DNA from: Luteimicrobium sp042670205 | GTDB taxonomy: Bacteria > Actinomycetota > Actinomycetes > Actinomycetales > Cellulomonadaceae | Direction: 5' to 3' | NCBI RefSeq assembly: GCF_042670205.1 | Contig: NZ_JBHUWD010000011.1 | Location: 26,013 to 90,012, forward strand | DNA: 64,000 nucleotides | Part shown: one piece after another, positions 54,591 to 63,982 of the stretch | Numbering within the stretch: the first letter of the stretch is position 1 | How the letters are laid out: each line of letters starts with the position of its first letter | Notes under the pieces: model-generated | The model's database searches: none | Told to the model about the DNA's origin: nothing | The model's input: the letters and a program-made list of their open reading frames with translations, nothing else | Program-made: the position numbers and the translations under genes

Positions 54591-55442
54591 TCATCCCTTC
54601 ACCGCCCCCTGGGTCAGGCCGGACACGATCTGGCGTTGGAAGAGGACGACGAGGATCACGACGGGCACCGTCACCACGACGGCGGCCGCCGAGATCGCAC
54701 CCGTGGGCTGGTCGAAGTACGACGCGCCCGTGAAGAACGCGAGCGCGGCCGGCACCGGGCGGGCCCGGTCGGTGGACGTCAGCGAGATGCCGTAGACGAA
54801 GTCGTTCCACGCGATGAAGAACGCGATCAGCGCCGTCGTGAACACGCCCGGCGCGGCGAGCGGCACGATCGCCTTGCGGAACGCCTGCCACGGGGTGGCG
54901 CCGTCGACCTCGGCGGCCTGCTCGAGCTCCCACGGGATCTGGCGGAAGAAGGCGGCGAGCGTCCAGATGGAGATCGGCAGCGTGAGGGACAGGTACGGGA
55001 TGATCAGACCGAGCCACGTGTCGTACAGGCCGATGTTGCGCCAGAGGTTGAACAGCGGCGTGACGATCGAGACCACCGGGAAGATCGAGACCGCGAGCGC
55101 CGTCGTGAGGATCAGGCGCTTGCCGGGGAAGTCGAGCCGGGCGATCGCGTAGGCGGCGAGCGTCGCGAGGACGACCGCGATGAAGGTCGAGATCAGGGAG
55201 ATCCCCACGGAGTTCCGCAGGGCCGACAGGAAGAGCGTCTGGGCGCTGCCGCCGGACGAGAGGATCTGCTCGTAGTTCTCGGTGCTCCAGTGGGGCGGCA
55301 GGAACGTGCCCGAGTTGATCTCCGAGGACGACTTGAAGCTCGTCGCGATGATCGACGCGACGGGGAACAGCGCGAAGACGAGGACCACGACGGCGATGAC
55401 CGTCCACCAGAACCGCTGCCGTGCGGTGAGTGCGGCGCGCAT
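54591..55442 (-). CDS. Sugar ABC transporter permease (MalG type)
   Basis: 283 residues from ATG 55442, sharing one base with the stop of the other permease (TGATG). Six membrane helices; coupling motif EQAAEVDGATPWQAFRKAIVPLAAPG (about 192-217) is the EAA loop of carbohydrate permeases. Pairs with the MalF-type protein encoded upstream. Confidence 0.93.
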   Translation of the reverse strand: MRAALTARQRFWWTVIAVVVLVFALFPVASIIATSFKSSSEINSGTFLPPHWSTENYEQILSSGGSAQTLFLSALRNSVGISLISTFIAVVLATLAAYAIARLDFPGKRLILTTALAVSIFPVVSIVTPLFNLWRNIGLYDTWLGLIIPYLSLTLPISIWTLAAFFRQIPWELEQAAEVDGATPWQAFRKAIVPLAAPGVFTTALIAFFIAWNDFVYGISLTSTDRARPVPAALAFFTGASYFDQPTGAISAAAVVVTVPVVILVVLFQRQIVSGLTQGAVKG

Positions 55443-56419
55443 CAGGACTCCCCCCTCGCCCCGGCCAGGTCGACCTTGAAGAGCTTGATCGCGATGAAGC
55501 AGATGAGGACGACGCACAGGAACAGCAGCACCGAGACGGCGGCACCGAGGCCGATCTGGAGCTGGCTGATGGATTGTCGGTACGCGAGCAGGGAGAGCAC
55601 CTCGGTGCCGTTCGCGCCCTTGGTCATGATGAAGACGTTGTCGAAGATGCGGAACGCGTCGAGCGCGCGGAACAGGACCGCGACCATGATCGCGGCCTTC
55701 ATGTTGGGGATGATGACGCGCGAGAGGCGCTGCCAGGCGGTCGCGCCGTCGACCTCTGCGGCCTCCTCGAGGTCGCCCGGGACCTGGGCCAGGCCGGCGA
55801 GCAACAGCAGGCTGATGAACGGCGTGGTCTTCCAGACCTCGGACGCGATGATGACGAACAGCGACGTGCCGCGCTCCGCGAACCAGTTGAGGTCGGGGCT
55901 GATGCCGGGCACCCAGTCGAACCAGTGGTTGACGTACCCGGACGTGATGTCGAACGCGTAGAACCACGCGAACGCGGAGACGACGGTGATGATGCCGTAC
56001 GGCACGAGGATCACCGTGCGCAGGAGCCCCTTGAGGCCCCGCACCGCGCGGTGCATGATCAGCGCGAGCGCGAAGCCCAGGATCAGCTCGATGATCACGG
56101 TGACGACGGTGATGAGGATCGTCGTCCAGAAGTCGGACCACCAGACCGGGTCGCTCAGGATCACCCAGTAGTTCCGCAGCCCGATGAACGCGCGGTCGTC
56201 GGGGGCGGTGAGCTGGTACCGGAACAGGGAGTCGTAGACGGCCTGCAGGATCGGGTACGCCGTCACGGCGAGCATGACGACGAACGCCGGCCCGGCCAGG
56301 TACCAGCCGAGGCGGGCCTCGGCCTTGGCGCGGTCGCTCGCCTTGACCTTGTGGTGCCCGGCGGCGCGCGGCCCCTCCGGGGTGTCCGGCGTCCGGGCGG
56401 GAACGGTGGCGGCGGTCAT
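55442..56419 (-). CDS. Sugar ABC transporter permease (MalF type)
   Basis: 325 residues from ATG 56419, in an ATGA overlap with the binding-protein gene. After a charged N-terminal tail of about 37 residues come six helices (GWYLAGPAFVVMLAVTAYPI is the first), with the EAA coupling loop DLEEAAEVDGATAWQRLSRV. FRYQLTAPDDRAFIGLRNYW is the external loop typical of this family. Confidence 0.93.
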   Translation of the reverse strand: MTAATVPARTPDTPEGPRAAGHHKVKASDRAKAEARLGWYLAGPAFVVMLAVTAYPILQAVYDSLFRYQLTAPDDRAFIGLRNYWVILSDPVWWSDFWTTILITVVTVIIELILGFALALIMHRAVRGLKGLLRTVILVPYGIITVVSAFAWFYAFDITSGYVNHWFDWVPGISPDLNWFAERGTSLFVIIASEVWKTTPFISLLLLAGLAQVPGDLEEAAEVDGATAWQRLSRVIIPNMKAAIMVAVLFRALDAFRIFDNVFIMTKGANGTEVLSLLAYRQSISQLQIGLGAAVSVLLFLCVVLICFIAIKLFKVDLAGARGES

Positions 56420-57717
56420 AGCAGTCGGTCCCCTCGCAGCACGGCGGTGATGAAGTCGGAGGACGTGCGTGGTGTCGTCGCCGGGTCGATCCGGCTCACG
56501 GGGTACCAGGTCTGCTGGAGCCCCGTGGACACCTGGTTGTAGAACGGCGACTTGGGCCGGGGCGCGGCGTCCTCGAGCGACTTCCGGATGAGCGCGTACA
56601 TCGGGTACGCCTTCTGCACCTTCGGGTCGTCGTACGCCTTGAGGCTCGCGGCCGGGTTCCCGTCGGACACGAAGTACTGCGCCTGGTGCTCGGGCGACAC
56701 GATGCACTGCGCGGCCTCGAACGCCAGGTCGACGTGCTTGCCGAACGCCCCGACGCCGAGGTTGATCCCGCCGTAGGGGGGCCGGGCCTGCTTGCCCTCC
56801 GTCGTCTGCGGGTACTCGGCCCAGCCGATGTCGTCGAGCACGGACTTGTCCAGGGCCTTGGACTGGACCGCAGTCTGCGTCGACGTCCAGACGAACGGCC
56901 AGTTCACCATGAACGACCCCTTGCCCCCCTGGAAGAGCGTGAGGGATGCGGGCTCGTCCTCGCTGGGCAGGCCGGGTCCGCCGACGCCCGACCTCCCGAT
57001 GGTCGACATGATGGTCGCGGCGGCCTTGCCCTCCGGGGTGTCGAGCCCGAGCTTCGTGTCCGTGGCGGGCGCCTCCGGGTTGGTGATGATGTGCCCGCCG
57101 GCGGACTCGATGAGCGCGTTGATCCACACGGTGAGCGACTCGGCCTTGATGCCCTGCACCGCGAGGTACTTGTTCTCCTTCTTCGCGGCGTCGACGAGCT
57201 GGTCCCACGTCACGGGCTTCGTCATGTCGAGCCCCGCGGCCTTCGCGACGGACTTGCGGTACCAGAGCAGCTGCGTGTTGGACCAGAACGGGATCGCGAC
57301 GATCTTGCCGCGCCACGTCGCCGAGTCGACCGCGCCCTTGGCGACGTCCTGCGTGGCCGCCGCCGCGACGTCGTCGGGCACGGGGGCCAGGAAGCCCGCC
57401 TCGGCCTGCTCCGCGACGAACACGGGGTCGAGACTCATGAGGTCGATCGACGAGTCGTGCGCCGCGAGGCGGCGGGCGAGCTGCTCGCGCTGCGACGCGG
57501 CGTCGCGCGGCAGGAGCTGCGTGGTGACCTTGTACTTCCCGCCCGACGCCTCGGTGCACTGCTGCGCGATCTTCGCCTGGCCCCCGTTGTCCGGGTTGAT
57601 GTACCAGTTCAGGGTCGGGACGCCCGAGCCGGACGACGCGCACGCCGCGAGGGGCGCGACCACGCCCGCCGTGACGGCCATCGCCAGCCACCGTCGGCGG
57701 CTGAACCTCCTGTGCAC
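56416..57717 (-). CDS. Sugar-binding lipoprotein of the ABC transporter
   Basis: 433 residues from GTG 57717, chosen from three in-frame GTGs because GGGGGAG is then about 8 nt upstream. The signal (VHRRFSRRRWLAMAVTAGVV, then PLAAC) has SRRRWL before the hydrophobic stretch and a lipobox with Cys26, so it may be a Tat-exported lipoprotein. The mature domain is SBP_bac_1 type (WYINPDNGGQAKIAQQCTEA, GIKAESLTVWINALIESAGG, GGKGSFMVNWPFVWT). It is the first gene of the sugar ABC operon; the specific sugar is unknown, trehalose or maltose-like by family resemblance. Confidence 0.92.
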   Translation of the reverse strand: MHRRFSRRRWLAMAVTAGVVAPLAACASSGSGVPTLNWYINPDNGGQAKIAQQCTEASGGKYKVTTQLLPRDAASQREQLARRLAAHDSSIDLMSLDPVFVAEQAEAGFLAPVPDDVAAAATQDVAKGAVDSATWRGKIVAIPFWSNTQLLWYRKSVAKAAGLDMTKPVTWDQLVDAAKKENKYLAVQGIKAESLTVWINALIESAGGHIITNPEAPATDTKLGLDTPEGKAAATIMSTIGRSGVGGPGLPSEDEPASLTLFQGGKGSFMVNWPFVWTSTQTAVQSKALDKSVLDDIGWAEYPQTTEGKQARPPYGGINLGVGAFGKHVDLAFEAAQCIVSPEHQAQYFVSDGNPAASLKAYDDPKVQKAYPMYALIRKSLEDAAPRPKSPFYNQVSTGLQQTWYPVSRIDPATTPRTSSDFITAVLRGDRLL

Positions 57718-57839
57718 CCTCACCACTCCCCCCGAGCGCGGCGCCCCGTCGCCCTCGTCGGCACGGTCCGGTCCTCTACCAGAGGTACACCCGGTGAGAC
57801 GTCGCCGCACCCGAGGCGGCCGTGCGAGAAGATGGGCGC

Positions 57840-58478
57840 ATGCGCACCCCCACCGAGTCCTGGTCCGCCCTGCGTGAAGGCAACGCCCGGTTCGTCCGGG
57901 ACGAGATGGCGCATCCCTCGCAGGACACGACCAGGCGTCACGAGACCGCCCTCGCGCAGCACCCGTTCGCCGTGGTCTTCGGCTGCTCCGACTCGCGCGT
58001 CGCGTCCGAGCTGATCTTCGACCAGGGCCTCGGTGACCTCTTCGTGGTCCGCAACGCCGGGCACGTGGTCGACCCGGCGGTCCTCGGCTCCATCGAGTTC
58101 GGCGTCGAGCTGCTCGGCGCGAGCCTCGTGGTCGTGCTCGGGCACAGCTCGTGCGGCGCGGTCGCCGCCGCGGCCCGCACGCTGCGGACGGGCGAGGAGC
58201 CTCCCGGCTTCGTGCGCGCCGTCACCGACGGCGTCATCCCGTCGATCGTGGGCCTCACCGCGCAGGGCCCCGACGCGTTCGCGGCCATGGACGAGAAGGT
58301 CCTGCTGCGCGAGCACGTCCGGCACACCGTGAGCACGCTCCCGTCCTACTCGGCGGCGCTCCGCACCGCCGTGGACGAGGGCCGCTGCGCGATCGTGGGT
58401 GTCGAGTACGACCTGCGCGACGGCGAGGCACGGCTCGTGGCCGTCGCAGGCGACGTCGGCGAGGCCCCGGTCGCCTGA
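57840..58478 (+). CDS. Beta-class carbonic anhydrase
   Basis: 212 residues from ATG 57840. Zinc ligands are visible as FGCSDSR (Cys49, with the Asp51-Arg53 dyad) and VVLGHSSCGAV (His102, Cys105). It interconverts carbon dioxide and bicarbonate in the cytoplasm. Divergent from the sugar-binding lipoprotein gene; its stop shares an A with the ATG of the methyltransferase (TGATG). Confidence 0.93.
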   Translation: MRTPTESWSALREGNARFVRDEMAHPSQDTTRRHETALAQHPFAVVFGCSDSRVASELIFDQGLGDLFVVRNAGHVVDPAVLGSIEFGVELLGASLVVVLGHSSCGAVAAAARTLRTGEEPPGFVRAVTDGVIPSIVGLTAQGPDAFAAMDEKVLLREHVRHTVSTLPSYSAALRTAVDEGRCAIVGVEYDLRDGEARLVAVAGDVGEAPVA

Positions 58479-59296
58479 TGCGCCGCGTCACCGTCCGCAA
58501 CGCGACGTTCCAGCAGTGGGAGACGCTGCTGACGAACCGCACCAAGCGGCACCGCGCCGGTCACGTCCTCGTCCAGGGCGTGCGCCCGCTGACGCTCGCC
58601 GTCGAGGCGGGGCTGCCCGTACGCGAGTGGCTCGTCGACGGCGACCGCACCCTGTCCGCCTGGGCGAGCGAGCTGACCGCGCGCGTCCGGGCGCCGCGCT
58701 TCGCCGTCGCACCCGAGCTCATGCGCGAGCTCGGCGGCAAGGACGACGCCGCGCCCGAGGTGCTGGCCGTCGTCGGGCTGCCGGACGACGACCTCGCCCG
58801 CATCCCCGCCCGCGCCGCCGACGACGGCGCGCCCCTCCTCGCGGTCGCGCTCGACCGGCCGACCAGCCCGGGCAACGTGGGCACGGTCGCGCGGTCCGTC
58901 GACGCGTTCGGCGGGCACGGCGTCGTCGTGACCGGGCACGCCGCCGACCCGTACGACCCCAAGGCCGTCCGCGCGAGCACGGGCTCGGTGTTCGCGGTGC
59001 CGGTCGTGACGGCGGCGTCCGCGGAGGCGGTCGTCGACCGTTTCGACGCTGGCGCGCCCCTGCAGGTCGTCGGCACCGACGAGGCGGGCGACGTCGAGCT
59101 CGCCGACGTCGACCTCACGCTCCCCACGCTCGTCGTGACGGGCAACGAGACCCGCGGGCTCAGCGCGCAATGGCGCGACGCGTGCGACGTCGTCGCACGG
59201 ATCCCCATGCGCGCGAGCGCCGCGAGCTCGCTCAACATGGCGAGCGCGACCGCCGTCGTCCTCTACGAGGCGCTGCGGCAGCGACCTTCTGTGTGA
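58478..59296 (+). CDS. SpoU/TrmH-family RNA methyltransferase
   Basis: 272 residues. An N-terminal substrate-binding segment (VTVRNATFQQWETLLTNRTK) precedes the SPOUT domain: VALDRPTSPGNVGTVARSVD (motif 1), LVVTGNETRGLSAQWRDACD (motif 2) and ASSLNMASATAVVLYEALRQ (motif 3), which together form the deep-trefoil SAM site. It would 2'-O-methylate a ribose in tRNA or rRNA; the target is not readable. Coupled to the carbonic anhydrase gene. Confidence 0.9.
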   Translation: MRRVTVRNATFQQWETLLTNRTKRHRAGHVLVQGVRPLTLAVEAGLPVREWLVDGDRTLSAWASELTARVRAPRFAVAPELMRELGGKDDAAPEVLAVVGLPDDDLARIPARAADDGAPLLAVALDRPTSPGNVGTVARSVDAFGGHGVVVTGHAADPYDPKAVRASTGSVFAVPVVTAASAEAVVDRFDAGAPLQVVGTDEAGDVELADVDLTLPTLVVTGNETRGLSAQWRDACDVVARIPMRASAASSLNMASATAVVLYEALRQRPSV

Positions 59297-59360
59297 CACC
59301 GCTCACACGGGGCTGGCCTGGGCCCGGGGGCACCCCGCGGGCTGCGGCACGATAGGAGGC

Positions 59361-60806
59361 ATGACTTCCTCCACGACCACCCCGGGGCCCGACGACGCCG
59401 CCCCGGCCGGGCAGCCGGCGTACCGGATCGAGCACGACACGATGGGCGAGGTGCGCGTCCCCGCGGCCGCCCTCTACCGGGCCCAGACGCAGCGCGCCGT
59501 CGAGAACTTCCCCATCTCCGGCACCCCCCTCGAGCGCTCCCACATCGAGGCGCTCGCCCGCATCAAGAAGGCCGCCGCCCGCGCCAACGCCGAGCTCGGC
59601 GTCCTCGACCAGGACGTCGCCGACGCCATCGTCGCCGCCGCCGACGCTGTCGCGTCCGGGGTGCACGACGGCGAGTTCCCCGTCGACGTCTACCAGACGG
59701 GCTCCGGCACGTCGTCGAACATGAACACCAACGAGGTCCTCGCGACGCTCGCCACGCGCAGCCTCGGCAAGGACGTGCACCCCAACGACCACGTCAACGC
59801 GTCCCAGTCGTCCAACGACGTCTTCCCGACGTCGGTGCACGTCGCCGCCACCGCCGGCGTCGTCCGCGACCTCGTGCCCGCCCTCACCCACCTCGCCGAG
59901 GCCCTCGAGGCCAAGCGCGACCTCTGGGCCGGCGTCGTGAAGTCCGGCCGGACCCACCTCATGGACGCGACCCCCGTCACGCTCGGCCAGGAGTTCGGCG
60001 GGTACGCCGCCGCGATCCGCTACGGCATCGAGCGCGTCGAGTCCGCGCTCCCCCGCGTCGCCGAGGTCCCCCTCGGCGGGACCGCCGTCGGCACCGGCAT
60101 CAACACCCCCGCCGGCTTCCCGCAGCGCGTCATCGCCCTCCTCGTCGAGGACACCGACCTGCCCCTCACCGAGGCCCGCGACCACTTCGAGGCCCAGGGC
60201 GCGCGCGACGGGCTCGTCGAGCTCTCCGGCGCACTGCGCACCATCGCCGTCAGCCTCACCAAGATCTGCAACGACCTGCGCTGGATGGGCTCCGGGCCCA
60301 ACACCGGCCTCGGCGAGCTCGCCATCCCCGACCTCCAGCCCGGGTCGTCGATCATGCCCGGCAAGGTCAACCCCGTCATCCCCGAGGCCGTCCTCATGGT
60401 CGCGGCCCGCGTCGTCGGGAACGACGCCACCGTCGCCTGGGCCGGGGCCAGCGGGTCGTTCGAGCTCAACGTCCAGATCCCCGTCATCGCGCAGGGCGTC
60501 CTCGAGTCGCTCCGCCTCCTCACCAACGCCTCCCGCGTCCTCGCCGACAAGACCGTCGCGGGGCTCGAGGCCAACGTCGGCAAGGCCCGCGCCTACGCCG
60601 AGTCGTCGCCGTCGATCGTCACCCCGCTCAACCGCGTCATCGGGTACGAGGCCGCCGCCAAGGTCGCCAAGCACGCCGTCGCCTCGGGCGTCACCGTGCG
60701 GCAGGCCGTCCTCGACCTCGGGTTCGTCGAGCGCGGCGAGGTCACGCTCGAGCAGCTCGACGCAGCGCTCGACGTGCTGTCGATGACGCGTCCGCCGCGG
60801 GGCTGA
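59361..60806 (+). CDS. fumC: Class II fumarate hydratase
   Basis: 481 residues. Fumarase/aspartase superfamily motifs: VYQTGSGTSSNMNTNEVLAT, HPNDHVNASQSSNDVFPTSV, SGRTHLMDATPVTLGQEFGG and PGSSIMPGKVNPVIPEAVLM (flexible catalytic loop near residue 330). HPNDHVN and the absence of aspartase-specific residues favour fumarase over aspartate ammonia-lyase. It hydrates fumarate to malate in the TCA cycle. Followed 26 nt later by the second nested-hairpin element. Confidence 0.93.
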   Translation: MTSSTTTPGPDDAAPAGQPAYRIEHDTMGEVRVPAAALYRAQTQRAVENFPISGTPLERSHIEALARIKKAAARANAELGVLDQDVADAIVAAADAVASGVHDGEFPVDVYQTGSGTSSNMNTNEVLATLATRSLGKDVHPNDHVNASQSSNDVFPTSVHVAATAGVVRDLVPALTHLAEALEAKRDLWAGVVKSGRTHLMDATPVTLGQEFGGYAAAIRYGIERVESALPRVAEVPLGGTAVGTGINTPAGFPQRVIALLVEDTDLPLTEARDHFEAQGARDGLVELSGALRTIAVSLTKICNDLRWMGSGPNTGLGELAIPDLQPGSSIMPGKVNPVIPEAVLMVAARVVGNDATVAWAGASGSFELNVQIPVIAQGVLESLRLLTNASRVLADKTVAGLEANVGKARAYAESSPSIVTPLNRVIGYEAAAKVAKHAVASGVTVRQAVLDLGFVERGEVTLEQLDAALDVLSMTRPPRG

Positions 60807-61111
60807 CCTCCCGCCTGTCGTCACCACCGGTCGGGGTGGGGCGGCACTGTCCCGGTCTTCCATCCGGCCCTCGTTCCTCGGGCCTCCCGCCAGACCCCCC
60901 ACGACCGGGACAGTGCCGCCCCACCCCTCCCTCGTTCTGTCGGTCGCCTCCGCGCCGCTGCGGCTTCAAGCCCGCGTGGTTGCGTCCCGTCGTGCTGCTC
61001 TCGCGCCGCGCTGGGGTCGCGGACGACGCTCCGGCGGCGGTGCACGGCGGCCGAGGTTTCGACGCCGCCCGACGCCGTCGCCGTCGCCCTGGCACGCGTG
61101 CGTGCGTGCAG
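60807..61111. other. 305-bp gene-free region after fumC
   Basis: The only gap over 300 bp in the window. The left third is the nested-hairpin element (60833-60927). The remainder (60928-61111) is GC-rich with alternating CG/GC runs and no credible ORF, tRNA or strong hairpin. Confidence 0.7.
60833..60927. repeat. Nested-hairpin element, copy B (downstream of fumC)
   Basis: Outer arms 60833-60857 and 60903-60927 are perfectly complementary over 25 bp but unlike the arms of copy A. The core (60855-60895, 41 nt) is the reverse complement of the typA-side core with one base pair less in the inner stem: GGCCC/GGGCC around the same GAGGAACGA loop (minus strand). It starts 26 nt after the fumC stop, in the same orientation relative to fumC as copy A has to typA. 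Confidence 0.85.
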
Positions 61112-61624
61112 TCAGTACGACGCCGGGTCGAGCGTGCGCAGCACCGTGGCGAGCAGGCCGCCGAGGCGTTCCCGGTCTTCGGCGGAGAGCGCAGAGACGG
61201 CGGACGCCTCGCGGGCGATCTGCTCCGGGAAGAGGCGGTCGACGAGCGCGACGCCCGCCGGAGTCAGCGCCACGAGCACGCCCCGGCGGTCCCGTTCGGG
61301 GACCGTCCGCTCGACGAGGCCGTCGCGCTCGAGCCGGTCGAGGCGCTTGGTGATCGACGCCCCGGGGCTCTCGGTGACCGTCGTGATCTCGCGCGCCCGC
61401 AGCGGCCGGTCGGCACGGCGCAGCGCCGCGAGCAGCTCGAACTCCCCCCGGTTGAGGCCCTCGTCCTCGAGCGCGCGGTCGTTCGCGTGCCCGACGAGCG
61501 CGCCGATGCGCAGGACGCGCGCGACGACCTCCGCGGACGAGGTGTCGAGACCGGGGATCCGCTCGGCCCACTGGGCGCGCAGCCTGTCGACGTAGTCGTG
61601 GTGACCGTCCTCGCGAACCTCCAT
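61112..61624 (-). CDS. MarR-family regulator
   Basis: 170 residues from ATG 61624. The winged helix lies at about 55-115: LNRGEFELLAALRRADRPLR, REITTVTESPGASITKRLDR, LERDGLVERTVPERDRRGVL. Divergent from the FUSC exporter gene 72 bp away, with a palindrome in between, so it probably represses that gene and itself in response to an aromatic or phenolic ligand. Confidence 0.88.
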   Translation of the reverse strand: MEVREDGHHDYVDRLRAQWAERIPGLDTSSAEVVARVLRIGALVGHANDRALEDEGLNRGEFELLAALRRADRPLRAREITTVTESPGASITKRLDRLERDGLVERTVPERDRRGVLVALTPAGVALVDRLFPEQIAREASAVSALSAEDRERLGGLLATVLRTLDPASY

Positions 61625-61652
61625 GTGACCAAGGATACGGTCGACTAGTTCC

Positions 61653-61664
61653 TTCACTAGTGAA
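61653..61664. promoter_or_regulatory. MarR-type operator
   Basis: TTCACTAGTGAA is a perfect 12-bp palindrome, embedded in partly symmetric TAGTTC...GAACTA flanks (61647-61667). It lies 28 bp upstream of the MarR start and 32 bp upstream of the FUSC start. Confidence 0.6.
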
Positions 61665-61696
61665 CTATCGGCGAAGGAAACGCTAGACTGACACCG

Positions 61697-62830
61697 ATGA
61701 CTCTCACCCCCACGCGCCCCACCGACCGCACCTCCCGCCCCGCCTCCTCCGTGCCCGGACCGGCCCCCACGTCCGCGCGGCACCACCTGCGCCGCACCTG
61801 GCAGGCGACGGTCACGGTGAACCCCGGGCACGGACGCGCCGACCTGGGCGTCGCCCTGCGCGCCGGGCTGACGGTCCTCGCCGCCCTCGCGCTCCTCGCC
61901 GCCGTCGGGCACCGCGAGCTCGCCGGGTTCGCGGCGCTCGGCGCGATCGTCGCCGTCTACGGGCGCCTCGCCGACCCGGTCGCGCGGCTCACCGTCGTCG
62001 GTGGCGCGGGCGTCCTGCAGGTCGCCACGATGGCCGTGGCGAGCGGCACGGGCTGGCTCGTCGCCACGACCGGGTCGGCATCGCTGGAAGCGTGGACCGT
62101 CCCGGTCGCCCTGGGGCTGATCGCGGCGTCGGCCTGCGCGGGCACGGCCTGGTTCCGGACCGGCCCGCCCGGACCGACCCTCGTGGTCTTCGCCGCGGCA
62201 GCCGGGCTCACCGCGCCGAGCAGCGCGGGCGGCATCGGCGCGCGAACCCTCGCCACGACCACCGGCGTCGTCCTCGCGCTCCTCGTCGCGGCCGTCCCCG
62301 CCGCCCGCGCCGCCGCCCGGCGGCTACGCGACGACGCTCCCCTGCTGCCCGCCCGGCCGCGCGTCCCCGCGTGGCACGCCGAGGCCGTCCGCACGGGCAT
62401 CGGCTCGCTCGTCGGCGTGGTGCTCGCGCAGTCCGTCGGGCTGGGCCACCCAGGCTGGGCAGCGGTCGGCGCGACCGCCGTGCTGCAGGGCGTGTCCCGC
62501 AGCCACGTCGTCGTGCGGGCGCTGCACCGCGGCGCCGGCACCGCCGTCGGCGCCGTCCTCGCCTGGCTCGTCCTGGACGCGCACCTGTCGTTCTGGGTGC
62601 TCGCGATCGTCGTCGCGGCCCTCCAGGTCGTCACGGAGCTCATCGTCGTCCGCAACTACGCCGTCGCGATGCTCACCATCACCCCGATGGCCCTGCTCAT
62701 GTCGTCGCTCGGCAGCACGGTCGACGCCGGGGCGCTCGCCGCCGACCGCGCCGTCGACACCCTCCTCGGCGTCGCCGTCGGCGTCGTGGTCGTCCTGCTC
62801 GTGCCGTTCCGGCAGCGCGCGACGTCCTAG
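61697..62830 (+). CDS. FUSC-family aromatic-acid exporter-like membrane protein
   Basis: 377 residues with about 10 hydrophobic helices in two repeats; each repeat begins with a FUSC-type helix pair (LRAGLTVLAALALLAAVGHR and VRTGIGSLVGVVLAQSVGLG) followed by AAVGATAVLQGVSRSHVVVR and RGAGTAVGAVLAWLVLDAH. There is no large cytoplasmic domain, unlike YccS. TAGACT lies 7 nt before the ATG (leaderless start). Its TAG stop shares the CTAG at 62827-62830 with the convergent GNAT gene. Confidence 0.85.
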   Translation: MTLTPTRPTDRTSRPASSVPGPAPTSARHHLRRTWQATVTVNPGHGRADLGVALRAGLTVLAALALLAAVGHRELAGFAALGAIVAVYGRLADPVARLTVVGGAGVLQVATMAVASGTGWLVATTGSASLEAWTVPVALGLIAASACAGTAWFRTGPPGPTLVVFAAAAGLTAPSSAGGIGARTLATTTGVVLALLVAAVPAARAAARRLRDDAPLLPARPRVPAWHAEAVRTGIGSLVGVVLAQSVGLGHPGWAAVGATAVLQGVSRSHVVVRALHRGAGTAVGAVLAWLVLDAHLSFWVLAIVVAALQVVTELIVVRNYAVAMLTITPMALLMSSLGSTVDAGALAADRAVDTLLGVAVGVVVVLLVPFRQRATS

Positions 62831-63891
62831 GCGCCGCCGAGCCCGCGCTTGTAGAACGTCGCCGACGCCGCGTAACCGAGCGCCTCGTAGAAGCCGCCGG
62901 CCCGGCGCGACGCGAGCGACACGGAGGTGGCGCCGGCGTCGCGGGCCCAGTCCTCGGCGGCCCGCACGAGCGCCCGCCCCGTCCCGCTCCCCCGCCGGTC
63001 CTCGGCGACCATGACCTCCTGGACCCACGCGACCGGCCCGTCCGCGAAGAACGTGGCCTCGAGCTGCGCGAGCAGGTAGCCGACGACGACGCCGCCCTCC
63101 TCCGCGACCAGCACCCGCAGGTCCGGCCGCGCGACCGCAGCCCCGAACCCCCGTTCGAAGCCGGCGCGCGTCGGCGTGGCCGTGACCGCGAAGTCCGCGA
63201 CGAGAGGCCAGACGGCGTCGATGTCCCGGCCTCGCGCCGCCCGGACGACGACCCCCGCGGGCCGCCCGGCGCCGACCACGCCCCCGCACGACGGCACGGG
63301 CCGGCTCCAGCGCGGGTCCCTGCGCGGGAAGGCGACGTGCACGTGCATGTCGTGGAAGCCGTCCTCGTGCAGCGCGGACGCACGCTTGACCCCCTCGAGC
63401 TCGAACCCCGAACGCTCCGCGACGCGGCACGACGCCAGGTTCCCGGCAGCGTGCTCGATCTCGAGCCGCCACAGCCCACCGTCCGCCGCCCACCGGACGA
63501 CGGCCCCGACCGCCGCGACCGCCACCCCCCGCCCTCGGGCGGCCGGGGCCGTCCAGTACCCGAGCTCCGCGGTGCCGTCGCGGTCGTCGATGTCGCTCAG
63601 CGCGACCCGACCGACGAGCCGGCCCTGGGCATCCTCGACGGCCCAGTGCGCGCCGGTCCGGGCGCTCCACTCGCCCGTCCACCCGGCGATCAGCGCGCGC
63701 GCCTCGTCGTCGTCCACGAGGGTGCGGGCGTGCCAGCGCCGGACGTCCGGGTCGGCGTAGACCGCGCGGACCGCGGGGGCGTCGTCGGGCGTCCAGGGGC
63801 GGAGCCGCAGACCAGCGGTCTCGAGCCGCGGCGGCTCCGGCCCGTCGAACAGCGCGGCGGCGTCGAGGAACGGCCCGGGGAGGATCGGCAT
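62827..63891 (-). CDS. Tandem double-GNAT acetyltransferase
   Basis: 354 residues from ATG 63891. First GNAT domain (about 25-185, RimJ/RimL-like): LRLRPWTPDDAPAVRAVYAD, ELGYWTAPAARGRGVAVAAV and ASCRVAERSGFELEGVKRAS. Second GNAT domain (about 205-350): VRAARGRDIDAVWPLVADFA, VMVAEDRRGSGTGRALVRAA and SLASRRAGGFYEALGYAASA. Both retain the acetyl-CoA RGxG-type loop. Acetyl targets are unknown; similar two-domain proteins include mycothiol synthase MshD, but the length and N-terminal RimJ-type domain make that uncertain. Confidence 0.85.
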   Translation of the reverse strand: MPILPGPFLDAAALFDGPEPPRLETAGLRLRPWTPDDAPAVRAVYADPDVRRWHARTLVDDDEARALIAGWTGEWSARTGAHWAVEDAQGRLVGRVALSDIDDRDGTAELGYWTAPAARGRGVAVAAVGAVVRWAADGGLWRLEIEHAAGNLASCRVAERSGFELEGVKRASALHEDGFHDMHVHVAFPRRDPRWSRPVPSCGGVVGAGRPAGVVVRAARGRDIDAVWPLVADFAVTATPTRAGFERGFGAAVARPDLRVLVAEEGGVVVGYLLAQLEATFFADGPVAWVQEVMVAEDRRGSGTGRALVRAAEDWARDAGATSVSLASRRAGGFYEALGYAASATFYKRGLGGA

Positions 63892-63982
63892 GCCGCGCAA
63901 CCTACCGCGCCCGTTCGCCGTGCGAGAGCCACGCCTCGTGCCGAGCACAGGATCATGGCCCCGCCAGAACGGGATCCGCGCC

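Noticed and set aside
59361..60806. Aspartate ammonia-lyase
   Set aside because: HPNDHVN and overall motif set fit class II fumarase better.
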